Counted from the stretch's first letter, positions 1 through 7,871 are shown. The stretch is DNA of 12,432 nucleotides from an uncultured Ectothiorhodospiraceae bacterium (GCA_947259425.1 CAMYMO010000240.1:1-12432), one strand, 5' to 3'. Notes: generated by a model not told the origin, from the sequence alone. Program-made: numbers and translations.

Positions 1-167
1 ATTCGTTATTACACATATAAATAATTTCTTTCGCTCTTACTTGTCTTGCTTTCCTCGTTTTGCGAATTATCAACTTTGTCTCTAAAACTACTTGTTTACC
101 CTATGCCTATATGCTTATTTTGTATTTGATGTGCATCAATCGAATCTCAAACCAAAACAAATTGAAA

Positions 168-755
168 TCACCAACGAGCATAAGGCGACCTCCAATAATC
201 CATGCCATAAAATCCAGGCGCTGGAAATCCATACGGCGTACCAGGCATAACGGGGATTCCATTACCAGGACTGCCCATCACGGGGTCAATTCCAACCGGA
301 CCTGAATTCATTCCAAAACCACCATAAACATGTCCAAATCCTCCCTGAGGATACATTGGTTGTTGCCCGTAATAGGCGTAAGCAGACTCACGTGACATTC
401 TTCTTTTTTCACGCATATAGCGATTACGTGATAAACGACCATCATGATAATTTTGACGATTTTCAAAACCGCGTGGTCTGCTGTTATAGGGTAAATAAAA
501 TAAATCGGACTCAAACACCGATTCTTCTTTACTGTGCGCGGGTCTCTGTTGCTTTTGACGAGTTGGAAAACGGGCATCTTTTTGTTGATGTATCGCCGAA
601 GACCACCTTTTAGGCCAATGATCATGCGAGTATGAGATGCCCTGCATATTCCTCTGAGTATATTTAGCCGTCGATTCAGCCTGCACATTTGAAGCAAGAC
701 CATTTAATAACAACGCACTTGTTATTAATGAAAGAAACATGGTTTTACTATTCAT
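168..755 (-). CDS. Small exported Gly/Tyr/Pro-rich protein, last gene of the RND operon
   Basis: Not a family I recognise; 195 residues from the chosen start. The N-terminus is a typical Sec signal peptide (hydrophobic run FLSLITSALLLNGLA, then VQA before EST as the likely cleavage site near residue 26), so the product should be periplasmic or outer-membrane associated. The middle is rich in Arg, His and Gln. The last 70 residues are rich in Gly, Tyr, Pro and Met (YAYYGQQPMYPQGGFG and similar) and end in Tyr-Ala-Arg-Trp, with no Cys. An in-frame GTG at 782 abuts the previous stop codon. I prefer the ATG at 755 because GAGGAA (767-762) sits six bases upstream of it and the signal peptide then begins at its charged end. 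It is the distal gene of the minus-strand cluster, directly after the Gln-repeat protein. The composition recalls low-complexity envelope or sulfur-globule-type proteins, but that is only a resemblance. Function unknown. Confidence 0.72.
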   Translation of the reverse strand: MNSKTMFLSLITSALLLNGLASNVQAESTAKYTQRNMQGISYSHDHWPKRWSSAIHQQKDARFPTRQKQQRPAHSKEESVFESDLFYLPYNSRPRGFENRQNYHDGRLSRNRYMREKRRMSRESAYAYYGQQPMYPQGGFGHVYGGFGMNSGPVGIDPVMGSPGNGIPVMPGTPYGFPAPGFYGMDYWRSPYARW

Positions 756-761
756 CATAAA

Positions 762-767
762 TTCCTC
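762..767 (-). promoter_or_regulatory. Ribosome binding site deciding the start of the Gly/Tyr-rich gene
   Basis: GAGGAA on the minus strand lies six bases before the ATG at 755 and three before the adjacent ATG at 758. It supports starting at one of these rather than at the upstream GTG at 782, which lacks an obvious Shine-Dalgarno sequence. Confidence 0.6.
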
Positions 768-782
768 AATAAACGGCATCAC

Positions 783-2063
783 TTACCAACGTGGTCCACG
801 GTTATACCAGGGTGGTGGGTAAGCACCCGGTGCAGGTCGCATTTGATTTGACGCATATGGTTGTTGCATTGGCATCGGTTGTTGACGACGCTGCCAGGCT
901 TGTTGCTGCTCAGCTAAACGCTGTTCAGTCCATTGTTTATGACGTAACGCCTGCTCTTTTTGCCGCTGCTCGTAGGCTTGACGACGTCTTTGCATTTCAT
1001 CGTTCGATGGTTTCATGCCTTGTTGGCGCTGTTGCCAGGCCTGTTGTTGCTGCGCACGCCACTGTTGCTGACGTTGCTCGTAGTCCTTACGTTGCTGTTC
1101 AAACGCTTGACGACGTTTTTCCATCTCTTCAGCCGACGGCATCATGGCCTGGTGACGCTGTTGCCAGGCCTGTTGTTGCTGTTCCTGCCATTGTTGGTGG
1201 CGATTTTCGTATTCTTTGCGTTGTTGCTCATAAGCTTGCCGTTGTTTTTCCATCTCTTCAGCAGAAGCTTGCATCGGTTGTTGGCGTAGTTGCCAGGCCT
1301 GTTGTTCTTGTTCTTGCCATTGCTGTTGACGTTGTTCATAGTCCTTACGTTGTTGCTCAAATGCTTTTTGTTGCTGCTCTTGCCATTGTTGTTGGCGTTT
1401 TTCATATTCTTTTCGTTGTTGCTCATAAGCCTGCCGCTGTTTTTCCATCTCTTCAGCGGAAGGTTGCATCGCTTGTTGGCGTTGTTGCCAGGCCTGTTGC
1501 TGTTGTTCTTGCCACTGTTGCTGACGTTGCTCGTAGTCCTTACGTTGCTGTTCAAACGCTTGACGACGTTTTTCCATCTCTTCAGCGGAAGGTTGCATCG
1601 CTTGTTGGCGTTGTTGCCAGGCCTGTTGTTGCTGTTCCTGCCATTGCTGTTGACGTTTTGTGTAGTCTTTACGTTGTTGCTCATAAGCTTGCCGTTGTTT
1701 TTCCATCTCTTCAGCGGAGGGTTGCATCGCTTGTTGGCGTTGTTGCCAGGCCTGTTGCTGTTGTTCCCGCCATTGCTGTTGGCGTTGCTGATAATCTTTG
1801 CGTTGTTGATCATAGGCTTGACGACGTTTTTCCATCTCTTCTGCCGAGGGTTGCATTTGCTGATGTTGTTGATGCCATGCAGCCTGATTATCTGCGCCGG
1901 TATTCTCATGCGGTATAACAGTATTGGTTGAAGGCATTGATCGATATGGCCCTTTTGGTGCAGGCGCAGAATTCATCGCTTGTGCATGAATATATCCACC
2001 CGCCCATGATGCAACAATCAACAAAGACGTTAACAATCCTTTTGGTAACTTTAACTTTTTCAT
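783..2063 (-). CDS. Exported Gln/Arg-rich 43-residue-repeat protein
   Basis: A 426-residue protein with no family I can name. Residues 1-29 form a Sec signal peptide (KKLKLPKG, then LLTSLLIVASWAGGY, cleavage likely after HAQA). Residues 30-69 are a Pro/Ser linker. Residues 70-396 hold seven tandem repeats of about 43 residues, each starting MQPSAEEMEK and ending QQQQAWQQRQQA. The fourth carries an extra 22-residue partial copy and the seventh is diverged. The content is Gln, Arg, Glu and Lys with regular Tyr and Trp, predicting long helix or coiled coil. The last 30 residues are Pro/Tyr/Met-rich and end Gly-Pro-Arg-Trp, similar to the end of the next gene's product. The start is well supported by AGAGGA seven bases before the ATG. 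It lies 40 bases downstream of the RND permease gene. A structural or tethering role in the periplasm near the pump is an inference. Confidence 0.82.
   Translation of the reverse strand: MKKLKLPKGLLTSLLIVASWAGGYIHAQAMNSAPAPKGPYRSMPSTNTVIPHENTGADNQAAWHQQHQQMQPSAEEMEKRRQAYDQQRKDYQQRQQQWREQQQQAWQQRQQAMQPSAEEMEKQRQAYEQQRKDYTKRQQQWQEQQQQAWQQRQQAMQPSAEEMEKRRQAFEQQRKDYEQRQQQWQEQQQQAWQQRQQAMQPSAEEMEKQRQAYEQQRKEYEKRQQQWQEQQQKAFEQQRKDYEQRQQQWQEQEQQAWQLRQQPMQASAEEMEKQRQAYEQQRKEYENRHQQWQEQQQQAWQQRHQAMMPSAEEMEKRRQAFEQQRKDYEQRQQQWRAQQQQAWQQRQQGMKPSNDEMQRRRQAYEQRQKEQALRHKQWTEQRLAEQQQAWQRRQQPMPMQQPYASNQMRPAPGAYPPPWYNRGPRW
876..1856 (-). repeat. Seven tandem 129-bp coding repeats
   Basis: In-frame repeats inside the Gln-rich gene, unit 129 bp (43 codons), encoding residues 70-396. 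Units 1, 2, 3, 5 and 6 are exactly 43 residues. Unit 4 is 65 because of an internal 22-residue duplication (KAFEQQRKDYEQRQQQ...). Unit 7 is 47 and diverged. The repeats are very similar but not identical, so the array is not all of recent origin. Long open frames on both strands here result from the biased composition. Confidence 0.9.
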
Positions 2064-2103
2064 ATCGTAATCCTCTTTTCGAATTCCGGTTAATCTCTAT
2101 GTT

Positions 2104-5100
2104 CTAAATTTTCTTTAAACGTATACCGCGACGCTTTTTACCACCAGACGATTTTTTCTTAGTTGTGGTGGCCCCTGAAGTCGTTTTCTTTGCTTTGCTA
2201 GTTTTAGTTTTGCTGGCCTTAGTTTTACTGGCGTTAGTTTTGCTGGCCTTAGTTTTACTGGCGTTAGTTTTGCTGGCCTTAGTTTTACTGGCTGTAGTCT
2301 TGCCAGCCTTAGCCTTGCTGGCTTTAGTTTTACTGGTCTTTGCCGCGCTGGTCTTCTTTTTCTTTTCAGTCTGAGATGCTTTTGATTCTTTAGGCTCTAG
2401 CGTCGAGGGCTGATCATCTTCGGCTTTGTTTTCAGAGTGGTCGGATGTTTCAACAACCTCTGTAGCGCGACTACCTGTATCAGGGTCGAGCGGACCGTTG
2501 TCATTAGGTTTTTTACTGCCAGGACCGTTGTCATCGGGATCAGAGGGTGATTCATCCGATTTAAATCTATTGATTAAATTATTAATCGCCATTTGCAGCA
2601 TAAAATAAGCCGCTCTTACTATATAGAATACCCAGGTTATAGCAGTAATTGCTTTACTCCAAACAATCAACCACAGCGGTAATTTCGGAATTTCATGTTT
2701 AGCGACCTGTTCTAGTTCTTCTACTTCTTGATCTCCTAAATTTGTATCGCCGTCTGAATCAATACCGGCCACTACATAAAACTGATTTTTAACGGTAATG
2801 CAACCTAGTGGAATAACGACGAGAGTTAATACGGTTGCCACCAGAGTGCCGAAGAATAAACTGGCCGCCATACCAATAAAGATCGGATCCGAAAATAACA
2901 TTGCAGCACCAACCATTAAGGTACCCGCCGTAATCAGGATTGGACGCATACGAATTTGCCCGGCACTGATCACGGCATCAACAATTTCTTTACCCGATTC
3001 AACTTCATGTTTTACAAATTCAACCAGCAGGATCGAGTTTCGGACAATTATCCCGGCGAGGGCGATAAAACCTATCATTGATGTCGCCGTAAATTCAGCA
3101 CCAATAATTAAATGACCAGGGATAATTCCGATCAAGGTTAGCGGGATCGGCGCCATGATTAATCCGGCCAGAGTAAAGTTCTTGAACTCCCATACAATCA
3201 GGGCATATATCAGTACCAATGCAGCCATGAATGCCGATCCCATATCACGAAATGTTTCGTAGGTCACCGTCCATTCACCACCCCACTCAAAACCCGATTT
3301 GTTATCATCTTCGGGCGGACCATAACGTCCAATGGTTCCACCTAGGGTCAGGCCCGATATCTTTTGACCGTCCGGGGTAACATAGGATTTCAACTTTTCT
3401 TCGACCGTATGCATGCCGTAAATTGGGGCCCCTAATTTACCTTCCATCTCGGCAGTGACGTATTCGACGGGTCGTAAATCTTTATGGAAAATAATCGGAT
3501 CTTCTTTCGCCAGGGTAAAACGCCCTAACTCGCCTAGTGGAATCGAATTTCCTTTATCAGACATAATTGGCATTGAATATAAGCGAGTCACTTGTGAACG
3601 CATAGCAAGCGGAACCTGCATAACTATATATGTAGGTTCACGTACGACTTTTCGTTTGATATCACCCAGCTTGTAACCACCCATCGCCATATCTAACTGC
3701 TGATTAATCGCATCCACAGAAATGCCATAACGAACCGCCTTCTCAATATCAACTTCAAATCGCCAATAGCTGTAATCTGCTGTCATGTAATTATCAACAT
3801 CAACCACATCCTTGGAATTGTTGAATATCTCGGTCATATCACTTGCGACCTGACGCCGTGTTTGTGCATCCGGTCCATATATTTCAGCAACAACGGTTTG
3901 TAATACAGGCGGACCGGGCGGCATTTCCACTACTTGCGTCTTCAACCCCATATCCGCTAATTCAGGATGGGTATCGATATAATCATTAATACGATGGCGA
4001 GCATCGACCGCAATATCATGACTTCCTCGATCACGATCATTTTTATCCAGCAACATCACCTGAATGTCGGCCGTCCAGGGTTGCTGGCGTAAATAATAAT
4101 GACGTACCATGCCGTTGAAATTAAAGGGTGATGCCGTTCCGACATAACTTTGTAAATCGGTAACTTCCGGTATTTCTCTTAAGACATTGACCAGTTCGTG
4201 GGTAATATTGGCGGTAACCGGTAGCGCCGTACCTTCTGGCATATTAATGACAACATTGAATTCAGGTTTGTTATCAAATGGCAGCATTTTTACTGCGACC
4301 CAATTAAAGTAAAACAGACTACAGGCAAGTAATGTAGCCACGATAAGCCCGATCAGAAAAATCTTGCCATACAATCTATTTTTACAAAGCGGCCCCATAC
4401 AGGGACGATAAAAACGGCCCAACATGTCACTGAATTTTTGCTCGCGTTTTTCTGCTTTTTTTAATGCTGCAAGTTGTGGTCGTACTCGCATCGCAAACCA
4501 CGGAGCAAATACGAACGCAGCGATTAACGAAAAAAACATCGCTGACGCGCCTAACACCGGGATCGGTCGCATATATGGCCCCATCAGACCACTAACAAAA
4601 CCCATCGGTAATAGTGCAGAAATAATTGTCAGGGTTGCGAGTATGGTTGGGTTACCTACCTCACGCACAGCATCAATAGCAATATTAACACTGGTTTTCC
4701 CGGCAACTAACCAACGACGAAAGATATTTTCAACCACCACCGTGGCATCGTCGACTAAAATACCAATTGAAAAAACCAGTGCAAACAAACTCACACGATC
4801 AATCGTATAATCAAGAACCAGCGCCGCCCAGATCGTCACCAGGATCACGATCGGAATAATAACGATAATCACCGAGGCCGCTCGTAACCCCATAAAGATT
4901 AAACACAGAAGACTGACCGCAAGCGCCGCTTCGAACAGGGCCATTAATAATTCATTTACTTTCTGGTTGGCGGTTTTGCCATAATTACGGGTTATATCGA
5001 CATGCACGTTGTCCGGAATAATCCGACCCTTTAACGATTCAAGCTTGGCAAGAATGGCATTCGCGACGGTGACGCCATTAGTATCGAGTTTTTTCGCAAT

Positions 5101-6048
5101 AGCGATGGTCACTGCCGCCTCGCCGTTTGCATTTAGAGGTTGGGAATTGGCCGTCCCCGTATAGTAACTCACCAGTTGTTTGGTTTCTTCCGGAAAGTGA
5201 AAAACATCGGCGACATCATGAACATAGACCGGTGCGCCTTCATAGACTCCGATAACTAGTCGGGAAATTTCGTCGGCCGTGGTAAGAAACGCACCACTGT
5301 AGACTTTAAATGAATTATTGCCAGACTCGACATAACCGGTTTCGAGTTCGGCATTGGCGGTGCGAATGGTTTTTGCCACCTGGGCCATTGAGATACCAAA
5401 GCCACCCAATCGTTCAGGTGAGACCTCAACACGAATTTGATCGGATCGCCCACCGACAACAAACCCATGTCCAGTACTGGGCACGGCTTCGAGATGTTGC
5501 AATACATCAAATGCCAGTGTTCGCAGGGTACCATCATCGACACCACCCTCTTCCGGCTTAGACCAAAGCGTTGCCGTAACAATAGGGACATCATCTATAC
5601 CTACCGGTTTTACCAGTGGCATAGAGACACCCGGGGGAATCTTATCTAAATTCGATTGTAACTTATCGTGTACTTTAACGATGGAAGCACCAAGATCTTC
5701 GCCAACCTTAAATTGCACGGTGACGATACTGGCACCACGTTTTGTCGCGGAATAAACATGGCGCACACCGGGTAACTCACTCATTAAACGCTCTAATGGT
5801 TGAGAAACCAAAGAAGTGACCTGATCCGCAGCCGCTCCCGAATACTGAACATAAATGTCCACCATCGGTACGGATATTTTGGGATCTTCCTGGCGCGGGG
5901 TAAACATCAAGCCCATAATACCGATCGCTAAAAAGGCAAACATTAGCAAGGGTGTCACGGGTGAGTTGATGAATTGCTTCGCCGTGTTACCAGCGATGCC
6001 AAGATTTTCCTCTCCCGTTTCTAATTTTTTATTTTCTGTTTCGCTCAT
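2104..6048 (-). CDS. RND efflux permease (AcrB/HAE-like) with long Lys-rich C-terminal extension
   Basis: Inner-membrane proton-driven RND transporter, expected to act as a trimer with the adaptor encoded upstream. The core (about residues 25-1090) has the family layout: TM1 near 30-50, the first periplasmic porter region, TM2-TM6 near 365-520, TM7 near 562-582, the second porter region, and TM8-TM12 near 938-1085. The TM4 proton-relay pair is present (D433, D434 in GILVDDATVVVEN). The TM10 Lys of AcrB (K940) is Arg here (R1003 in IIVRNSILLVEF), while R1033 and T1040 match AcrB R971 and T978. Usual length is 1030-1070; this protein has 1314. The extension holds an extra hydrophobic segment (about 1123-1150), an Asp/Pro/Gly acidic linker (1163-1225), and a basic repeat tail (1226-1314) ending KKRRGIRLKKI. 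It is 56 bases downstream of the adaptor gene. The ATG at 6048 has only a weak ribosome site. Substrate unknown; the residues fit the hydrophobe/amphiphile class better than heavy metals. Confidence 0.93.
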   Translation of the reverse strand: MSETENKKLETGEENLGIAGNTAKQFINSPVTPLLMFAFLAIGIMGLMFTPRQEDPKISVPMVDIYVQYSGAAADQVTSLVSQPLERLMSELPGVRHVYSATKRGASIVTVQFKVGEDLGASIVKVHDKLQSNLDKIPPGVSMPLVKPVGIDDVPIVTATLWSKPEEGGVDDGTLRTLAFDVLQHLEAVPSTGHGFVVGGRSDQIRVEVSPERLGGFGISMAQVAKTIRTANAELETGYVESGNNSFKVYSGAFLTTADEISRLVIGVYEGAPVYVHDVADVFHFPEETKQLVSYYTGTANSQPLNANGEAAVTIAIAKKLDTNGVTVANAILAKLESLKGRIIPDNVHVDITRNYGKTANQKVNELLMALFEAALAVSLLCLIFMGLRAASVIIVIIPIVILVTIWAALVLDYTIDRVSLFALVFSIGILVDDATVVVENIFRRWLVAGKTSVNIAIDAVREVGNPTILATLTIISALLPMGFVSGLMGPYMRPIPVLGASAMFFSLIAAFVFAPWFAMRVRPQLAALKKAEKREQKFSDMLGRFYRPCMGPLCKNRLYGKIFLIGLIVATLLACSLFYFNWVAVKMLPFDNKPEFNVVINMPEGTALPVTANITHELVNVLREIPEVTDLQSYVGTASPFNFNGMVRHYYLRQQPWTADIQVMLLDKNDRDRGSHDIAVDARHRINDYIDTHPELADMGLKTQVVEMPPGPPVLQTVVAEIYGPDAQTRRQVASDMTEIFNNSKDVVDVDNYMTADYSYWRFEVDIEKAVRYGISVDAINQQLDMAMGGYKLGDIKRKVVREPTYIVMQVPLAMRSQVTRLYSMPIMSDKGNSIPLGELGRFTLAKEDPIIFHKDLRPVEYVTAEMEGKLGAPIYGMHTVEEKLKSYVTPDGQKISGLTLGGTIGRYGPPEDDNKSGFEWGGEWTVTYETFRDMGSAFMAALVLIYALIVWEFKNFTLAGLIMAPIPLTLIGIIPGHLIIGAEFTATSMIGFIALAGIIVRNSILLVEFVKHEVESGKEIVDAVISAGQIRMRPILITAGTLMVGAAMLFSDPIFIGMAASLFFGTLVATVLTLVVIPLGCITVKNQFYVVAGIDSDGDTNLGDQEVEELEQVAKHEIPKLPLWLIVWSKAITAITWVFYIVRAAYFMLQMAINNLINRFKSDESPSDPDDNGPGSKKPNDNGPLDPDTGSRATEVVETSDHSENKAEDDQPSTLEPKESKASQTEKKKKTSAAKTSKTKASKAKAGKTTASKTKASKTNASKTKASKTNASKTKASKTKTSKAKKTTSGATTTKKKSSGGKKRRGIRLKKI
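2204..2292 (-). repeat. 30-bp tandem repeat coding the KASKTNASKT tail
   Basis: 89 bases with perfect 30-bp periodicity, just under three copies, inside the 3' end of the RND gene. Each copy encodes ten residues of the KASKTNASKT type. Flanking sequence continues the pattern in degenerate form (about 2194-2343). Perfect identity suggests recent duplication and possible length variation between strains. Confidence 0.9.
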
Positions 6049-6104
6049 TTTATATTTTCTAGTCTTTGTATTGCGATAACATTAAGTTCGAATGCCGATA
6101 TGTT

Positions 6105-7367
6105 TTAGTTCATTCCCTCAGGCTTGTTATGCCAACCCGAAGTCACACCAGGAGGTGGATTGATAAGCACTTGATCGCCATCGTTTAAACCTGCCAACAC
6201 CGTGACCGTATTACTTGAATAACTTTTACCAAGGCGTACCAGACGCAGCTCTCGTTTATTGTTTTTTATTACATAAACAATGGGTAAACTGCCCCGTTCT
6301 ACGACAGCGCTTTTGGGAATCTCAATGAGTTGTTTGGTTTGTTCACTTTGATCCGGCAACATAATTTCGGCATAGGTACCAGGCCATGCATAGGTACCAA
6401 CCGGCAAATCAAATTTAACGGTAATGGTATGACGCTGCGCGTTTCCGATCGGATAGATTTGCGCAACACGAACATCAATATATTGGTTGTTAAAATCCAG
6501 GATAGCCGGGACAACCATTCCAGGCTGTACACCGGTTAACAGTCGTGACGGTACTTCGACGGCCAGTTGTAAATCGGCTAAATCAGCATATTTAAGTAAA
6601 GGTTGACCCGGCTGTACGGTATCACCCGCCTCCGCCATCTTCTTTACAATCACCCCATTGAAGGGTGACATGGTACGACTGTCTCTCAAGTTAGCATCAA
6701 TCTCACGTAATTGCGATAACGCCGCCTGGTGTTGCCCCTGGGCTTGTCCCATTTGCGTACCGGATGAATAAAGATCGGTGTAACGCTCCAACCATGGGTT
6801 ACCGTAACCCATACCCTGACCAACATTTCTGGTAAACATTTGATCAAATAAAGCTGGCATACTCATGCCAGGCATCTTGTTAATGTTACGTGATTGGGGT
6901 GCCCACCATTCACGTCCATATTGCATTTGCGAATTACGTAACGCTAAATATGAATTGTTAAGATTGGCTAAAGCCTGTTCGCGTTTTGCCAGAAGCTTGT
7001 CATCACCAATAGCCACCAACACTTCGGCCTGATTAAATCGATCACCTTCTCGACCGGCTATATACTCAACTCGACCCGGTATTTCTGCTGTTAACGTTAC
7101 TTCTCGATATGGAACAACGGTACCACCCAGTATTGTTGATACCCCGGCCTGACGTCGGCCGACGGTCACCACTTGCATCGACATGGCTGCGTTGCTGATT
7201 TGCTGATTTTGTGGATCGATTTTTACTAATTGACCGTAAGCATCGTACTTATAAGTATTTGTATCGAGCGTTTGCGCATGAAGGAAAGACGTCAAAGTGA
7301 AAGACGCCAAAGTGAAAGCCGATAGCAATCCAGTTAATATAAAAATAGATAACGATAATTTATTCAT
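6105..7367 (-). CDS. Periplasmic adaptor (membrane fusion protein) of the RND pump
   Basis: HlyD/AcrA-type adaptor of 420 residues that should link the RND permease to an outer-membrane channel. A signal peptide spans residues 1-31 (SIFILTGLLSAFTLASFTL, then LHA). There is no lipobox Cys, so unlike AcrA it is probably not a lipoprotein. Domains: the first half of the lipoyl domain near 88-125 (TLTAEIPGRVEYI, EGDRF), helical hairpin 126-230, the second lipoyl half 232-262 (SPFNGVIVKKMAEAGDTVQPG), beta-barrel about 266-340, and membrane-proximal domain 345-405 (IPKSAVV, LNDGDQVLI). The hairpin holds an unusual stretch, residues 152-205, rich in Met, Trp, Gly and Pro (NKMPGMSMPALFDQMF). The start at 7367 lacks a strong ribosome site but precedes the signal peptide directly. 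It lies 98 bases downstream of the SCP2 gene and 56 upstream of the permease gene, consistent with one transcript. Confidence 0.9.
   Translation of the reverse strand: MNKLSLSIFILTGLLSAFTLASFTLTSFLHAQTLDTNTYKYDAYGQLVKIDPQNQQISNAAMSMQVVTVGRRQAGVSTILGGTVVPYREVTLTAEIPGRVEYIAGREGDRFNQAEVLVAIGDDKLLAKREQALANLNNSYLALRNSQMQYGREWWAPQSRNINKMPGMSMPALFDQMFTRNVGQGMGYGNPWLERYTDLYSSGTQMGQAQGQHQAALSQLREIDANLRDSRTMSPFNGVIVKKMAEAGDTVQPGQPLLKYADLADLQLAVEVPSRLLTGVQPGMVVPAILDFNNQYIDVRVAQIYPIGNAQRHTITVKFDLPVGTYAWPGTYAEIMLPDQSEQTKQLIEIPKSAVVERGSLPIVYVIKNNKRELRLVRLGKSYSSNTVTVLAGLNDGDQVLINPPPGVTSGWHNKPEGMN
7285..7314 (-). repeat. 15-bp tandem duplication in the adaptor signal peptide
   Basis: Two adjacent 15-bp units (7285-7299 and 7300-7314) differ at one base. 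In frame they give FTLTS and FTLAS, lengthening the hydrophobic core of the signal peptide by five residues. Confidence 0.8.
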
Positions 7368-7465
7368 AATAATAAACCAGGTCAGTAATTGTGAAGTTGG
7401 TCATTGACAGTGCTCGTTACTATGCAGTAATCGACATAGACAGCTATTGACATACATCAAGCAAC

Positions 7466-7861
7466 CTAAACCTTGCCCATCACAGCAAAGCTTTTTATAA
7501 AAGGTCCCGCCATGCGCGGATCTTTCAACATCGCTGAATAATCACCACTATTGAATTTGAGTTTGCCGGTGGTATACGCCATACCAAGCGCCATCATCCC
7601 CGGAGGATTGCTTAACCATTTTTGCCAGTTATCTGAGCTACTGCGAAGATCCCAGTTGAGTTCCTGCCCGGAATACTTGCCTGACTCCACTACCTGTCCA
7701 TTCTTAACGGTCAATACACCAGCAGGATCGGTATCATCATCAAATCCATAACCAATGACAGAATCGAATCCAATTTTGGCCAGTTCACCAGATAGCTCGG
7801 GCTCGTTGTTCCAGGCATCCTGGAATTTAGCCATCCATTCAGGAGAGAAAATATTGCTCAT
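7466..7861 (-). CDS. SCP2 sterol-carrier-domain protein, first gene of the operon
   Basis: A 131-residue single-domain protein of the SCP2 sterol/lipid-carrier family. Recognition rests on the fold-typical sequence: MSNIFSPEWMAKFQDAWN, a central region of strands (GVLTVKNGQVVESG, LNWDLRSSSDNWQKWL), and the C-terminal signature TTGKLKFNSGDYSAMLKDP followed by FIKSFAVMGKV. Family members bind sterols, fatty acids or other hydrophobic ligands in a tunnel. No signal peptide is seen, so it should be cytoplasmic. I choose the ATG at 7861 because GAGG (7871-7868) lies six bases upstream and family members begin near this point; an ATG at 7873 would add four residues without a clear ribosome site. 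The sigma-54 promoter is about 47 bases upstream. The family call is firm; the ligand is unknown. Being first in a pump operon suggests it binds or delivers a hydrophobic substrate, which is inference. Confidence 0.88.
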   Translation of the reverse strand: MSNIFSPEWMAKFQDAWNNEPELSGELAKIGFDSVIGYGFDDDTDPAGVLTVKNGQVVESGKYSGQELNWDLRSSSDNWQKWLSNPPGMMALGMAYTTGKLKFNSGDYSAMLKDPRMAGPFIKSFAVMGKV

Positions 7862-7867
7862 CACACA

Positions 7868-7871
7868 CCTC
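7868..7871 (-). promoter_or_regulatory. Ribosome binding site of the SCP2 gene
   Basis: GAGG on the minus strand, six bases before the ATG at 7861. It overlaps the alternative ATG at 7873, arguing against that start. Confidence 0.65.

Noticed and set aside
126..139. TTGATG-TG-CATCAA inverted repeat as an operon terminator
   Set aside because: The stem is short and AT-rich, the loop is two bases and no T-run follows on either strand. The rest of 1-167 shows nothing I can support.
1142..1909. A 255-codon minus-strand open frame inside the Gln-repeat gene
   Set aside because: It is a frame-shifted reading of the same repeats (Asn/Lys-rich); the frame with signal peptide and ribosome site is the real gene.
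791..1931. Long plus-strand open frames opposite the Gln-repeat gene
   Set aside because: They arise from the 129-bp repeats and biased composition on the other strand, giving Val/Ala- or Leu/Phe-rich nonsense repeats without ribosome sites.
2165..2374. Leu/Val-rich plus-strand frame opposite the RND tail
   Set aside because: It is the antisense of the KASKT codons, a low-complexity shadow of the 30-bp repeat.
7368..7465. A separate promoter for the adaptor-RND genes
   Set aside because: No sigma-54 element and no convincing -35/-10 pair was found in this 98-base gap; read-through from the upstream promoter is simpler.
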